A DNA stretch of 64,000 nt from Rahnella rivi (GCF_019049655.1 NZ_JAFMOX010000062.1:217339-281338), one strand, 5' to 3'; numbered from the stretch's first letter, positions 8,228-16,997 are shown. Made by a program: numbers and translations. The notes: generated by a model not told the origin, from the letters alone.

Positions 8228-9160
8228 TTGCAAGATATTGCAGCAACGCGCGCCATGATGCATTTAGTGGCTAAGCTGCATTACGAGTCTGATATGTCTC
8301 AGGTGGAGATTGCTCGCAAGCTGGATGTGTCGACGGCCACCATCTCAAGATTGCTCAATAAGGCCCGTGCGGCGGGCATCGTGCGCATCGAAGTGGTGGG
8401 ATTATCTTCGCCGGAAGACATGACATCAGACCTGGTTAAGCGCCTCGGATTGAAGCAGGCCTATGTGGTCGATGCGCCGCCGGGGAATGTGCTCGGTGCG
8501 CTGTCAACGCCGCTGGCCTCGCTGCTTCAGGACGCCGGATTAGGTGCCGGCTCGGTGCTGGGCATCGGCTGGGGAAGGGCGGTGCGCGAAGTGACGCTGG
8601 CCGGTATGCCGCGTCTGCCGGGGATCATGACCGTGGCGCTGAACGGCGGGATGCAACAGTCTGCACCGCATTTTCAGATCACCGAGTTCGTCCGCCGCGC
8701 GGCGGAACAGATGGAAGGCACACCGTACTTTTTACATGCGCCTTATCTTTCCTCGGCACCTTTGCGTGATGCCTTTCTCGCTGACCGCAGCGTGCAGGAA
8801 ATCATTTCGCTGTGGGATAAGCTGGATGCAGCGATCGTCGGCATCGGGCTGACCCACACGCCGAAACCGAGCGAATCCACCACTGCCACGCCGGGCGAAC
8901 AGGCGCTGAGTGATGCCGCGGGTGACGTGCTGCGCCACTACTTCACGGAATCCGGTGAATTATTACACTGGGAAGGTGAGGAGCGGATGATTGCGGCTTC
9001 GGTTGAACAGTTGCGCAAAACGCCACTGACCATCGGCGTCGCCGCCACGCCGGAAAAAGCCGCCGGAATTATCGGCGCGGTGCGTTCGGGCATGATCAAT
9101 TCATTAGTGACAGACGTGAATACCGCGCAGGCGATCCTGGATAAACTGCCGGTGGCATGA
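8228..9160 (+). CDS. SorC/DeoR-family sugar-binding transcription regulator
   Basis: A 310-residue regulator with an N-terminal helix-turn-helix (MSQVEIARKLDVSTATISRLLNKARAAGIVRIEV, about residues 23-56) and a C-terminal sugar-phosphate-binding domain (GIGWGRAVREV; VGIGLTHTP). It faces the aldolase-kinase-PTS operon and most likely controls it, sensing a phosphorylated intermediate. The start is uncertain: TTG at 8228 has AAAGAG seven bases upstream, a CTG at 8213 follows AAAGGA, and an ATG at 8255 would still leave the HTH intact. Confidence 0.85.
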   Translation: MQDIAATRAMMHLVAKLHYESDMSQVEIARKLDVSTATISRLLNKARAAGIVRIEVVGLSSPEDMTSDLVKRLGLKQAYVVDAPPGNVLGALSTPLASLLQDAGLGAGSVLGIGWGRAVREVTLAGMPRLPGIMTVALNGGMQQSAPHFQITEFVRRAAEQMEGTPYFLHAPYLSSAPLRDAFLADRSVQEIISLWDKLDAAIVGIGLTHTPKPSESTTATPGEQALSDAAGDVLRHYFTESGELLHWEGEERMIAASVEQLRKTPLTIGVAATPEKAAGIIGAVRSGMINSLVTDVNTAQAILDKLPVA

Positions 9161-9188
9161 CGGCTTGTTTTTGATTATGACCAAAAGA

Positions 9189-9218
9189 AAAAGGCATTCC
9201 GTGGCGGGAATGCCTTTT
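9189..9218 (+). terminator. Rho-independent terminator after SorC regulator
   Basis: AAAAGGCATTCC and GGAATGCCTTTT form a 12-bp stem around six bases, 28 bases after the regulator stop. Confidence 0.85.
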
Positions 9219-9605
9219 CGTTTTCCCCACGCTTTAAAATAAATCCGAGCGCCATCCTGAGTATTGAATGTGCTCATTTTTATCTTTTCTCCGCAGTGAT
9301 TTGGCAGGTTTTAAATGGGTCATGTGTCGTGTTGAAAATACTATGAGGTGCCAAGGGTAAAGAGTGATGACAAGTTATCTTTAACGTGTTGTTAAAAAAT
9401 TTTGTTGTAACTATGAGTATGAAAATAAGAGGATTTTTTTGCTCTTTAAAGCAAGGAATGTCTGTCAAAAAAATCTGAACAAGTTGCCAAATTCTTTCCG
9501 CTATCCGCTTTTACACTCCTGCCCTATTGTTAATTCCAGCAGCACAACAACACAACATTAAATACAAACACACAACCCAACAATGCACTCTGAGAGGAAA
9601 TGAAA
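9219..9605. other. AT-rich intergenic region without recognised gene
   Basis: No convincing gene is seen. A 62-codon minus-strand frame (9280-9468) has no ribosome site and no family resemblance. The right end carries the promoter region and an AGAGGAAATGAAAATG ribosome site for the YcaC-like gene. Confidence 0.6.
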
Positions 9606-10247
9606 ATGTCTAAATTCGATCTGCTGGACCCACAGAACTCCACCCTGATTTTCATCGACCATCAGCCACAGATGTCATTCGGCGTTGCGAATATTGATCG
9701 CCAGCAGCTTAAAAATAATACGGTCGCTCTCGCCAAAGCGGGCAAAGTTTTTAACGTGCCGGTGATTTACACCTCGGTCGAAACGGAAAGCTTCAGCGGT
9801 TATATCTGGCCGGAATTACTGGCGGTGCACCCTGATGTGAAACCTGTCGAACGCACCTCAATGAATTCCTGGGAAGACGCGGCCTTCGTGAAGGCCGTTG
9901 AAGCGACAGGGCGCAAAAAACTGATTATCTCCGCCCTCTGGACCGAAGTGTGTCTGACTTTCCCGGCGCTGATGGCGCTGAAAGAAGGGTATGAAGTGTA
10001 TGTGGTGACCGACACTTCCGGCGGCACCAGCGTGGATGCCCACGAACGCGCCATCGACCGTATGGTGCAGGCCGGTGCGGTGCCGGTGACCTGGCAGCAG
10101 GTTCTGCTCGAATACCAGCGCGACTGGTCACGCAAAGAAACCTACGACGCCGTTATGGATCTGGTGCGTGAGCACAGCGGTGCCTACGGCATGGGCGTCG
10201 ATTATGCCTACACGATGGTGCACAAAGCGCCACAGCGTCAGGGGTAA
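9606..10247 (+). CDS. Isochorismatase-family hydrolase, YcaC-like
   Basis: A 213-residue cysteine hydrolase. The catalytic triad can be placed: Asp in LIFIDHQPQM, Lys in GRKKLIISALW and Cys in TEVCLTFPAL, with the cis-peptide region just before the cysteine. It is closest to YcaC, a cytoplasmic oligomer of unknown substrate. The ATG at 9606 is chosen over the one at 9600 because AGGA lies at proper spacing only for the second. A LysR regulator follows in the opposite direction. Confidence 0.88.
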   Translation: MSKFDLLDPQNSTLIFIDHQPQMSFGVANIDRQQLKNNTVALAKAGKVFNVPVIYTSVETESFSGYIWPELLAVHPDVKPVERTSMNSWEDAAFVKAVEATGRKKLIISALWTEVCLTFPALMALKEGYEVYVVTDTSGGTSVDAHERAIDRMVQAGAVPVTWQQVLLEYQRDWSRKETYDAVMDLVREHSGAYGMGVDYAYTMVHKAPQRQG

Positions 10248-10266
10248 TTCTGGTACGACAGCCCGG

Positions 10267-11175
10267 TTATTCCGGGCTATAAACGGTGCTCAGCCCGTCG
10301 AAGTTCTGCAAATTCTCACGCCACCACATGGCGGCGTTGCCGGTGGCATTGTCGTTCCAGGCCATAAACGCCTGGTCGCGGCGGGGTTCTGTATCGAGAC
10401 GACGCTCAACCAGCGCACCGCTTTCCAGATGCGGTGCGGCCAGATAACGCGGCAGATAGCCGCAACCCAGCCCGGCAATTTGTGCATGCACTTTGGCGTT
10501 AAAGTCATGCACGCTCAGCATTTTCTGCTCATCAAGCACGCGTAAATCAGCGCCTGCGCCGTGGCGGGAGGTATCGTGAACGACAACGGCGCGATACTGG
10601 CGGATGTGTTCACGCACCAGCGGTTCCGGCATTGCGGCGAGCGGGTGGTGGGGCGCAACGGCAAACACATATTCCAGCCAGCCGATGGCGCGATATTCGA
10701 TACCGCTGCGGGTCAGGGGTTCCTGCACGGCGCCAAAGACAATGTCGGCTTCGCCATAACTGAGCGCTTCCCAGCAACCGGCGAGCACGTCGTGGCGGAA
10801 CAGCAATTGGGTATGCTGATGTTCGGCGTAAAACCGGTCGATCAGGGGGGCAAGCAGCGCGAAGGGAACGGAGGCATCAACGCTGAGGGTCAGTTTGCTT
10901 TCCCAGCCGCTTTCGACGTACTGCGCCTGTTGTTCCAGCTCACTGACGGCGCGCAGCAGCACGCGGCCTTTTTCGAGCATCAGGCGGCCGGTGGGAGTGA
11001 ATGTCGCGCGATGACCGGAGCGGTCCAGCAGTTTGATGTTCAGATCACTTTCCATCTTCTGCACGGTATAACTCAGTGCCGACGCGGTTTTAAACAATCT
11101 GGCCGCGGCGGCCGCAAAGGTGCCGTGTCTGTCCAGCGCATCCAGGATCAGCAGCGCTTCAAGGCTTAATCGCAT
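10267..11175 (-). CDS. LysR-family transcription regulator
   Basis: A 302-residue regulator. The N-terminal winged helix-turn-helix covers residues 1-60 (LDRHGTFAAAAARLFKTASALSYTVQKMESDL), and the remainder is a LysR effector-binding domain. ATG at 11175 is preferred to the GTG at 11187, since GGGA lies eight bases upstream of it. It faces the small monooxygenase-like gene at 11315 across about 140 bases, the usual LysR arrangement, so that gene is a likely target. The convergent YcaC-like hydrolase ends 19 bases from its stop. Confidence 0.9.
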   Translation of the reverse strand: MRLSLEALLILDALDRHGTFAAAAARLFKTASALSYTVQKMESDLNIKLLDRSGHRATFTPTGRLMLEKGRVLLRAVSELEQQAQYVESGWESKLTLSVDASVPFALLAPLIDRFYAEHQHTQLLFRHDVLAGCWEALSYGEADIVFGAVQEPLTRSGIEYRAIGWLEYVFAVAPHHPLAAMPEPLVREHIRQYRAVVVHDTSRHGAGADLRVLDEQKMLSVHDFNAKVHAQIAGLGCGYLPRYLAAPHLESGALVERRLDTEPRRDQAFMAWNDNATGNAAMWWRENLQNFDGLSTVYSPE

Positions 11176-11314
11176 TATTTTTCCCACCCCAAAAATTGTT
11201 TAACAACACCCCAAAATATTTTCGTTATCAATGAGGGTGCTGGTTTCGTATCGTTTATGAATATAACGCAACATTCAGTTAACCAGAACAACGGTGAATG
11301 AGAAGGAATATCCG

Positions 11315-11623
11315 ATGACCTATCCGCATCAACCAGACCACATGACTCTGGTGATCACCCACGGCGTTCAGCGGGATAAGCTCGCGGACTATGAATGCTG
11401 GCTGGAGACGCTGAAGACGGATGCGGCAAGGTTTCCCGGTTATCAGAATGTGAACATCCTGCGGCCGGTTCACGGTGAAACCACCTACACCCTGCTCGTG
11501 CGCTTCGATAACATTGATAATTTGTATCAGTGGATACACTCCGATCAGCGCGAAATCCGTGAGGCCACCTTAGCCAACTTACTGAGAGGGCAGGAATATA
11601 TTGAGATGCGCACACAGGCGTAA
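11315..11623 (+). CDS. Antibiotic biosynthesis monooxygenase (ABM) domain protein
   Basis: A 102-residue protein with the dimeric alpha+beta barrel pattern of the ABM family: HMTLVITHGVQRDKLADYECWLETL, PGYQNVNILRP, YTLLVRFDNIDNLYQWIHSDQR. Members are small cofactor-free oxygenases or binding proteins. The ATG at 11315 has AAGGA seven bases upstream; the GTG at 11294 lacks a site. It is divergent from the LysR gene, which probably controls it. The substrate is unknown. Confidence 0.75.
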   Translation: MTYPHQPDHMTLVITHGVQRDKLADYECWLETLKTDAARFPGYQNVNILRPVHGETTYTLLVRFDNIDNLYQWIHSDQREIREATLANLLRGQEYIEMRTQA

Positions 11624-11673
11624 TCTTTCGTCGCCCAAAATTTACACGTTGTTTGCCCTGCAAAGGTTGAAGA

Positions 11674-11689
11674 CTGTATAAAACGCCAG
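11674..11689 (+). promoter_or_regulatory. LexA (SOS) box and promoter of cho
   Basis: CTGTATAAAACGCCAG fits the CTG-N10-CAG LexA operator. Its TATAAA (11677-11682) also makes a -10 box, with TTGCCC at 11653-11658 as -35 (18-base spacing). LexA bound here would block transcription until DNA damage. Confidence 0.8.
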
Positions 11690-11759
11690 TATGATTCGGC
11701 TGTTTTTTATACGCTGTCGTTATCAGAGAAAAGTCATCACAGAAAGCAGGTCAGCCATT

Positions 11760-12611
11760 TTGTGGAATCCCGAAAAAGAGCTTTTTACCGAGCTTTATCA
11801 ATACCCTGAACATCTTCGTCATACGTTGGAAAATTTACCCAGCAGCAGCGGTGTCTATATTTTCTATGGTGACGACAACGCTTTTCCGCTGTATATCGGC
11901 AAGAGTGTGAATATCCGCAGCCGCGTGATGTCGCATTTTCGTAATCCTGCCGAAGCCAAGTTGCTCCACATGACCCGCGATATCGATTATGTGAAAACCA
12001 TCGGCGAAGTCGGGGCGTTATTGCTGGAATCGGATCTGATCAAAACCCGGCGTCCGCTGTTTAATAAACGTCTGCGCACCGCCCGCAAGCTCTGTTCGAT
12101 CCGGCTTGAGGCGCTAAGCGCGAGTATCGTGTTCAGCAACGAAGTGGATTTCTCGCACAGTGACGATTTGTTCGGCTTGTTTAAAACCAAGATGTCGGCG
12201 GTCGAAAAAATCCGTGATATCGCCGATCAGGAAAAGCTGTGTTACGGCGCGCTGGGGCTGGAGAAGCTGACAAAAAACCGCGCGTGCTTCCGCTATTCAC
12301 TGGGAAAATGTGCCGGTGTCTGTTGTGGAAAAGAATCCCCGCAGGCGCATCAGGCGCGTCTCAGAGAGGCGCTCAGCGCCCTGAAAATCCGCAGCTGGCC
12401 CTATCCTGGCCGGATTGCTATTGCCGAAGAAGCCAATGGCGTAACCGATTATCACGTCATCAATCACTGGTTTTATCTGGGGACGGTGCAAACGCTGGAG
12501 GCGGCAAAAGCCTTCGACATGGCCGTTCCGCATTTCGACCGCGACAGTTATAAAATCCTGTGCAAGCCGCTGTTCGAGGCGGACAGTTCGAAGGTGATTT
12601 TGCTGGATTAA
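11760..12611 (+). CDS. cho: Excinuclease Cho (UvrC-like endonuclease)
   Basis: A GIY-YIG endonuclease homologous to the N-terminal half of UvrC; Cho makes the 3' incision at bulky lesions during nucleotide excision repair. The GIY-YIG module is visible in SGVYIFYGDDNAFPLYIGKSVNIRSRVMSHF, with GEVGALLLESDLIK completing it and the CFRYSLGKCAGVCCGKES cysteine cluster near residue 195. TTG at 11760 is chosen because the ATG at 11691 lies two bases after the LexA box, where transcription should only begin; AGG sits upstream of the TTG. That gives 283 residues, close to E. coli Cho. Confidence 0.9.
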   Translation: MWNPEKELFTELYQYPEHLRHTLENLPSSSGVYIFYGDDNAFPLYIGKSVNIRSRVMSHFRNPAEAKLLHMTRDIDYVKTIGEVGALLLESDLIKTRRPLFNKRLRTARKLCSIRLEALSASIVFSNEVDFSHSDDLFGLFKTKMSAVEKIRDIADQEKLCYGALGLEKLTKNRACFRYSLGKCAGVCCGKESPQAHQARLREALSALKIRSWPYPGRIAIAEEANGVTDYHVINHWFYLGTVQTLEAAKAFDMAVPHFDRDSYKILCKPLFEADSSKVILLD

Positions 12612-12618
12612 CGGCAAC

Positions 12619-12655
12619 AAAAAAGGCTTCCGATCCGCAGATCTGAAGCCTTTTT
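12619..12655. terminator. Bidirectional terminator between cho and gor
   Basis: AAAAAGGCTTC and GAAGCCTTTTT pair around 14 bases between the two convergent genes. Confidence 0.8.
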
Positions 12656-12687
12656 ACTGCATCGCGTTAGCGTCGCAACGGCGCGAA

Positions 12688-14040
12688 TTAACGCATAGTC
12701 ACAAACTCTTCCGCACCGGTCGGGTGGATAGCGACGGTGTTGTCGAAGTCTTTCTTGGTTGCGCCCATTTTCAGTGCGACCGCGAAGCCCTGCAACATTT
12801 CGTCCATGCCGTAACCGATGCCATGGATGCCGACGATTTTCTCTTCCGCACCCACGCACACCAGTTTCATGCGGCACGGCTGGCGGTGCTGCGTAACGGC
12901 GGTGTACATGGCGGTGAACTGAGATTTATACACTTTCACGTTCTCTTCGCCGAACTGCTCTTTCGCTTGCGGTTCGGTCAGGCCGACCGTGCCGATTGGC
13001 GGGTGGCTGAACACGACGGTGGCAATGTTGCTGTAATCCAGATGCTCGTCAGGTTTGTTGTTAAACAGACGCTCAGACAGACGACGACCTGCGGCAACGG
13101 CAACCGGCGTCAGTTCAACCGCACCGGTGTTATCGCCCACGGCGTAAATCCCTTTTACGCTGGTGTTCTGGAATTTATCGACGACGATATACCCTTTTTC
13201 GTTGGTTTTCACACCCGTCGCTTTCAGGTTGAAGTTGTCGGTTTCCGGTTCGCGGCCAATCGCCCAGACCAGGCTGTCGACTTCAAATTCCTGACCGTTT
13301 TCCAGTTTCAGCGTCAGGCTGCCGTCGGCATTTTTCACCACTTCTTTCGGAATGGATTCTTTATGCAGCGCCGGGCCTTCGGCTTCCATCACTTCAACCA
13401 GCGTATCGACCATCAGCGGATCGAAAGTACGCAGCGGCGCGTGTTTACGCACGAACAGGTGAGTTTCAGCACCCAGGCCGTTCATCACACCGGCGATTTC
13501 TACCGCAATGTAACCCGCGCCGACGACGGCAACGCGTTTTGGCATTTCAGTCAGATCAAAGAAACCGTCGGAATCGATGCCGTATTCTGCACCCGGAATA
13601 TTTGGGTGGCTCGGGCGACCGCCGGTGGCGATCAGGATGTGATCCGCGGTGATCTTCTCGCCGTTCACTTCCACGGTATGATCGTCAACGAAACGCGCGA
13701 AACCTTTGATCACGTCAACGTTGTTTTTGCCCAGCACGTTATCGTACGAGGTGTGGATACGGTCGATGTAGGCGGTACGGTTGGCGACCAGCGTTTTCCA
13801 GTTAAAGCTGTTAACGGTGGTATCGAAGCCATAATCCGGGCCGTAGTTGCGGATCGCTTCAGCGATTTGCGCGGCGTGCCACATGACTTTTTTCGGGACA
13901 CAACCCACGTTGACACACGTGCCGCCCAGCTCTTTAGCTTCGATCAGCGCACATTTTTTCCCATACATGGCTGCACGGTTGATTGATGCGATACCGCCGC
14001 TGCCGCCGCCAATTGCCAGATAGTCATAATGTTTGGTCAT
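12688..14040 (-). CDS. gor: Glutathione-disulfide reductase
   Basis: A 450-residue homodimeric FAD enzyme that reduces glutathione disulfide with NADPH in the cytoplasm. The FAD-binding IGGGSGGIASINRAA is at residues 10-24, the redox pair is Cys42/Cys47 in GGTCVNVGCVPKK, the NADPH-binding fold starts at VAVVGAGYIAVEIAG, and the C-terminal AIHPTGAEEFVTMR provides the catalytic histidine and glutamate. The start at 14040 follows GGAAAA and matches E. coli Gor; the ATG at 14052 is out of family. The neighbour rlmJ is conserved. Confidence 0.98.
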   Translation of the reverse strand: MTKHYDYLAIGGGSGGIASINRAAMYGKKCALIEAKELGGTCVNVGCVPKKVMWHAAQIAEAIRNYGPDYGFDTTVNSFNWKTLVANRTAYIDRIHTSYDNVLGKNNVDVIKGFARFVDDHTVEVNGEKITADHILIATGGRPSHPNIPGAEYGIDSDGFFDLTEMPKRVAVVGAGYIAVEIAGVMNGLGAETHLFVRKHAPLRTFDPLMVDTLVEVMEAEGPALHKESIPKEVVKNADGSLTLKLENGQEFEVDSLVWAIGREPETDNFNLKATGVKTNEKGYIVVDKFQNTSVKGIYAVGDNTGAVELTPVAVAAGRRLSERLFNNKPDEHLDYSNIATVVFSHPPIGTVGLTEPQAKEQFGEENVKVYKSQFTAMYTAVTQHRQPCRMKLVCVGAEEKIVGIHGIGYGMDEMLQGFAVALKMGATKKDFDNTVAIHPTGAEEFVTMR

Positions 14041-14171
14041 CGGATTTTCCATGAGTTGTCAAAAATGAAGAACGCCATACCGGCGTCGCTAATCTTAAAA
14101 ATTGCTGTGAGTTTAGCGCGTGAATGCGTTTTGTCGCAAAGTTTGGATCGATGGCTGCAATAGGTTTGATA

Positions 14172-14198
14172 GCCGGGACCTTAGAAAAAGGTCCCGGC
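14172..14198. repeat. 11-bp inverted repeat between rlmJ and gor
   Basis: GCCGGGACCTT and AAGGTCCCGGC pair perfectly around five bases just after the rlmJ stop. The U-tract on the minus strand is poor, so it may be a weak terminator or an mRNA-stabilising hairpin. Confidence 0.55.
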
Positions 14199-14215
14199 GA
14201 AGGGCAATTCTTTAC

Positions 14216-15058
14216 TTACTCAGGCACAACCCATTTGACCGTGGTGTGACCGGTACCGGAAGGGACCAGCACTTTCAGCAGCCACGGCAGCACGTTGTTC
14301 ATCTGCTGCTCGAGCTTCCACGGCGGATTGATGACGATCATGCCGGAAGCCGTCATACCGCGCTGATCGCTGTCCGGGCGCACGCCCAGCTCGATTTGCA
14401 GGATGCGGCGGATGCCGGTCGCTTCAAGATCACGCAGCATTTTCTTGATCTGCTGGCGCATGACCACCGGGTACCACAGCGCGTAAGTGCCGGTGGCAAA
14501 GCGCTTGTGGCCTTCCTGAATGCCTTTCACCACGTCCTGATAATCTGTTTTCAGTTCGTACGGCGGATCCATCAGGATAAAGCCACGGCGCGACAGCGGA
14601 GGCAACTGGGCTTTCAGCTGCTGGTAGCCATCGCTACGCGAAACGCGGGTGCGGTCATCTTTCTGGAATTCACTGCGCAGCAGCGGGAAATCGCTCGGGT
14701 GCAGCTCGGTCAGTTGCAGTTTGTCTTCTTCGCGCAGCAGCTGACGGGCAATCAGCGGTGAACCCGGATAATAACGCAGGCTTTCGTTGCGGTTGAAGTG
14801 GTTGACGACGGACATATAGGCCGCCAGTTCTTCAGGAATATCATCACGTTGCCAGATGCGCGCGATGCCTTCCAGGTATTCGCCGGTACGTTCGGCGTGT
14901 TCGCCGCTCAGCTGATAGCGCCCGGCACCCGCGTGGGTGTCGAGATAAAGGAAGGGTTTTTCTTTTTCTTTCAAAGACTCGATGATCAGGCTCTGAACGG
15001 TGTGTTTCAGGACGTCGGCATGGTTGCCAGCGTGAAAACTGTGGCGGTAACTCAGCAT
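14216..15058 (-). CDS. rlmJ: 23S rRNA (adenine2030-N6)-methyltransferase
   Basis: A 280-residue AdoMet methyltransferase that methylates A2030 of 23S rRNA. MLSYRHSFHAGNHADVLKH at the start, DTHAGAGRYQL (AdoMet site) and the catalytic DPPYE motif (FILMDPPYELK) are all present, and length equals E. coli RlmJ. The start at 15058 is the family start; the ATG three codons upstream is not used in relatives. Confidence 0.97.
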   Translation of the reverse strand: MLSYRHSFHAGNHADVLKHTVQSLIIESLKEKEKPFLYLDTHAGAGRYQLSGEHAERTGEYLEGIARIWQRDDIPEELAAYMSVVNHFNRNESLRYYPGSPLIARQLLREEDKLQLTELHPSDFPLLRSEFQKDDRTRVSRSDGYQQLKAQLPPLSRRGFILMDPPYELKTDYQDVVKGIQEGHKRFATGTYALWYPVVMRQQIKKMLRDLEATGIRRILQIELGVRPDSDQRGMTASGMIVINPPWKLEQQMNNVLPWLLKVLVPSGTGHTTVKWVVPE

Positions 15059-15138
15059 AAATATCATGTTCCGGAGTGGCGTATTGGCGACAGTATAAAC
15101 TGTTTGCCCTCTTCATACTTCACGTTGCAGGCGCGATC

Positions 15139-15867
15139 TTACTTCCCCACCCAGCTGTTCTTGATTTTGAATTTGTCTGCGCGGTTATAACTGATTGAGT
15201 AATTGAAGGTTTTTCCGTCTTCCAGTTTGGTAATGCCCGACACTTTCAGCATCGGCAGGCCGGTTTCACACGCCAGCAGCGCGGAAAGCGCGTCATCAAA
15301 CAGCGAGGCCTCAATGACGGAGTTATAGAATTTAATTTTTCTGCCGGTTTTATTTTCAATGAATTCATATAACGAGCCATTTTGTAAAACGGACTCAGGA
15401 ATAATGTCGATGATTGTGCAGGGAATATAGGAATCTTCGATCAGCACCGCAATATTGTCCACCAGCCGGACGCGGCGAATATAATGCACCTCGTCGTCTT
15501 CATGAATATCCAGCTGGCTGGCGATATATTCCCCGGCTTTGAGGGTATGCAGGCTGATTAAGCGGCTGGACACTTTCACGTCATCTTTGAATTCACGAGA
15601 AAAACCGAGAATAGAATCGCTGGTACCGTTATTGAGCAGATAAACGTTATCTTCAATGACTTTGGTGACGTACATCCCTTTGCCATGAATACGTTCGATA
15701 AAGCCCTCCTGCTCCAGCATGTGCATGGCTTTTTGCAGTGTCACGCGCGTCACTTCATAACGCAAAGCCAGCTCGCGCTCGGAAGGAATTTTGTCACCGA
15801 CCCGATACTCTTTATTGAGGATCGCCTGTTTAAGGCTGTTTTTGATAGCAATGTAGCGGGCGGCCAT
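15139..15867 (-). CDS. GntR/HutC-family regulator with UTRA domain
   Basis: A 242-residue regulator. The winged helix-turn-helix is residues 8-66 (GDKIPSERELALRYEVTRVTLQKAMHMLEQEGFIERIHGKGMYV) and the rest is a UTRA ligand-binding domain. It is the last gene after the GH4, IIC and dehydrogenase genes, 92 bases downstream of the dehydrogenase, and probably regulates that beta-glucoside cluster in response to a phosphorylated glucoside or glucose-6-phosphate. A hairpin between the two genes suggests it may have its own promoter. Confidence 0.88.
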   Translation of the reverse strand: MAARYIAIKNSLKQAILNKEYRVGDKIPSERELALRYEVTRVTLQKAMHMLEQEGFIERIHGKGMYVTKVIEDNVYLLNNGTSDSILGFSREFKDDVKVSSRLISLHTLKAGEYIASQLDIHEDDEVHYIRRVRLVDNIAVLIEDSYIPCTIIDIIPESVLQNGSLYEFIENKTGRKIKFYNSVIEASLFDDALSALLACETGLPMLKVSGITKLEDGKTFNYSISYNRADKFKIKNSWVGK

Positions 15868-15922
15868 GGGCGTAACTTCTTCATGTCAGGGTTTATTTTT
15901 GAGCAGTATAGACAGATGCCCC

Positions 15923-15952
15923 GCAGACCGGAAGCGCAGGCTCCCGGTCTGC
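15923..15952. repeat. 9-bp inverted repeat between dehydrogenase and regulator genes
   Basis: GCAGACCGG and CCGGTCTGC flank 12 bases, immediately after the dehydrogenase stop. No U-tract follows, so it is a hairpin or a regulator-binding site. Confidence 0.45.
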
Positions 15953-15959
15953 GCGCGTG

Positions 15960-16997
15960 TCATCGCAGGCGGATCAGCGCCGGTGCCGGCTGTTCAAACG
16001 CGCGATGCAGAATTTCCATCGTGGTCATCACCTCTGCTGCAGGCACATACGGCGGCTGTCCCTGAGATAAGGTGGCATGGACCGCATCGTAAACGCGGCC
16101 ATAATCGCCGTTGCCCGCATCGACACGTTCGGTAACGGTTTCACCGCGTTCATCCAGATATTTCAGCACGCCATATTCCGTTTCCTGACCAAAATCTGCG
16201 GTGCCCGGTAATTTCCCGGCTTTCAGGCAGGTTTCCTGTTGATCGATATTCAGTTTAATAAAGGAGCCTTTTTCTCCGTGAAGAATAAATTTCGGGTAAG
16301 GCTGCATCACCAGATGGCTGCATTTAACAATGGCTTTGGTTTTGCCGTAATAAAGCTGCAGTTCAAAGGTGTCGTCAGGGTTATTTTTATTTCGCACCGA
16401 ACGGATATCGTAATGCACACATTCCGGCCGTCCGAACAGGCTGACCACCTGATCGACAAGATGAACGCCCAGCCCGTAAAAAGCGCCGTGGGTATAATCG
16501 GCCGGCGCATCGGGGGCGTCAGGTCGGAAGTAATCAAAATGACTTTCGAACTCGACAATATTACCGAGCACGCCGCTGTTGATGACTTTTTTCACCGCCT
16601 GGAAACAACTGTCGAAACGCCGGTTCTGATAGGGCGTCACCGTCAGCCCTTTTTCCGCAGCCAGCGCAAATAAGCTCCGTGCTTCTTCCAGCGTGCGGGT
16701 AAACGGCTTTTCGACGATGACGTTCTTTCCGTGCTCAAGGCAGATTTTTGCATAGTCATAATGGGTTTGCGGCGGGGTACACAGGGTCACCAGCGTAATG
16801 CTTTCGTCGTGCAGAATATCATTGAGATCAGAGGTGAAGCGGATGCCCTGATAAGCCTCTTCTTGCTCAATGTCCGGGCGACGGGTGATGTCAAAAATGG
16901 TGCGAACCTCAAAGGTGTCGCGCCGCTGCAAAACGTAAGGCAGATGGTAGCGCGTTGCGCTTTTTCCGAATCCTATAAACGCACAGTTTATCTTCAT
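15960..16997 (-). CDS. Gfo/Idh/MocA-family oxidoreductase, YhhX-like
   Basis: A 345-residue NAD(P)-dependent dehydrogenase. It begins MKINCAFIGFGKSATRYHLPYVL with the Rossmann GFGKS turn, has EKPFTRTLEEA (the EKP motif) near residue 95, and resembles E. coli YhhX throughout (TPYQNRRFDSCF; FYGLGVHLVDQ). The start at 16997 fits YhhX; a longer frame to 17213 overlaps the IIC gene. Its place between PTS IIC and the regulator suggests oxidation or epimerisation of a glucoside or sugar phosphate, which is inference. yhhX itself is missing from its usual site beside ryhB at 42.3 kb. Confidence 0.82.
   Translation of the reverse strand: MKINCAFIGFGKSATRYHLPYVLQRRDTFEVRTIFDITRRPDIEQEEAYQGIRFTSDLNDILHDESITLVTLCTPPQTHYDYAKICLEHGKNVIVEKPFTRTLEEARSLFALAAEKGLTVTPYQNRRFDSCFQAVKKVINSGVLGNIVEFESHFDYFRPDAPDAPADYTHGAFYGLGVHLVDQVVSLFGRPECVHYDIRSVRNKNNPDDTFELQLYYGKTKAIVKCSHLVMQPYPKFILHGEKGSFIKLNIDQQETCLKAGKLPGTADFGQETEYGVLKYLDERGETVTERVDAGNGDYGRVYDAVHATLSQGQPPYVPAAEVMTTMEILHRAFEQPAPALIRLR

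Noticed and set aside
9280..9468. 62-codon minus-strand frame
   Set aside because: Lies in an AT-rich intergenic region, lacks a ribosome site and shows no signal peptide or domain.
12724..13986. 420-codon open frame on the plus strand
   Set aside because: It is antisense to gor, whose reading frame is fully conserved; its translation is His/Phe-rich and matches no family.
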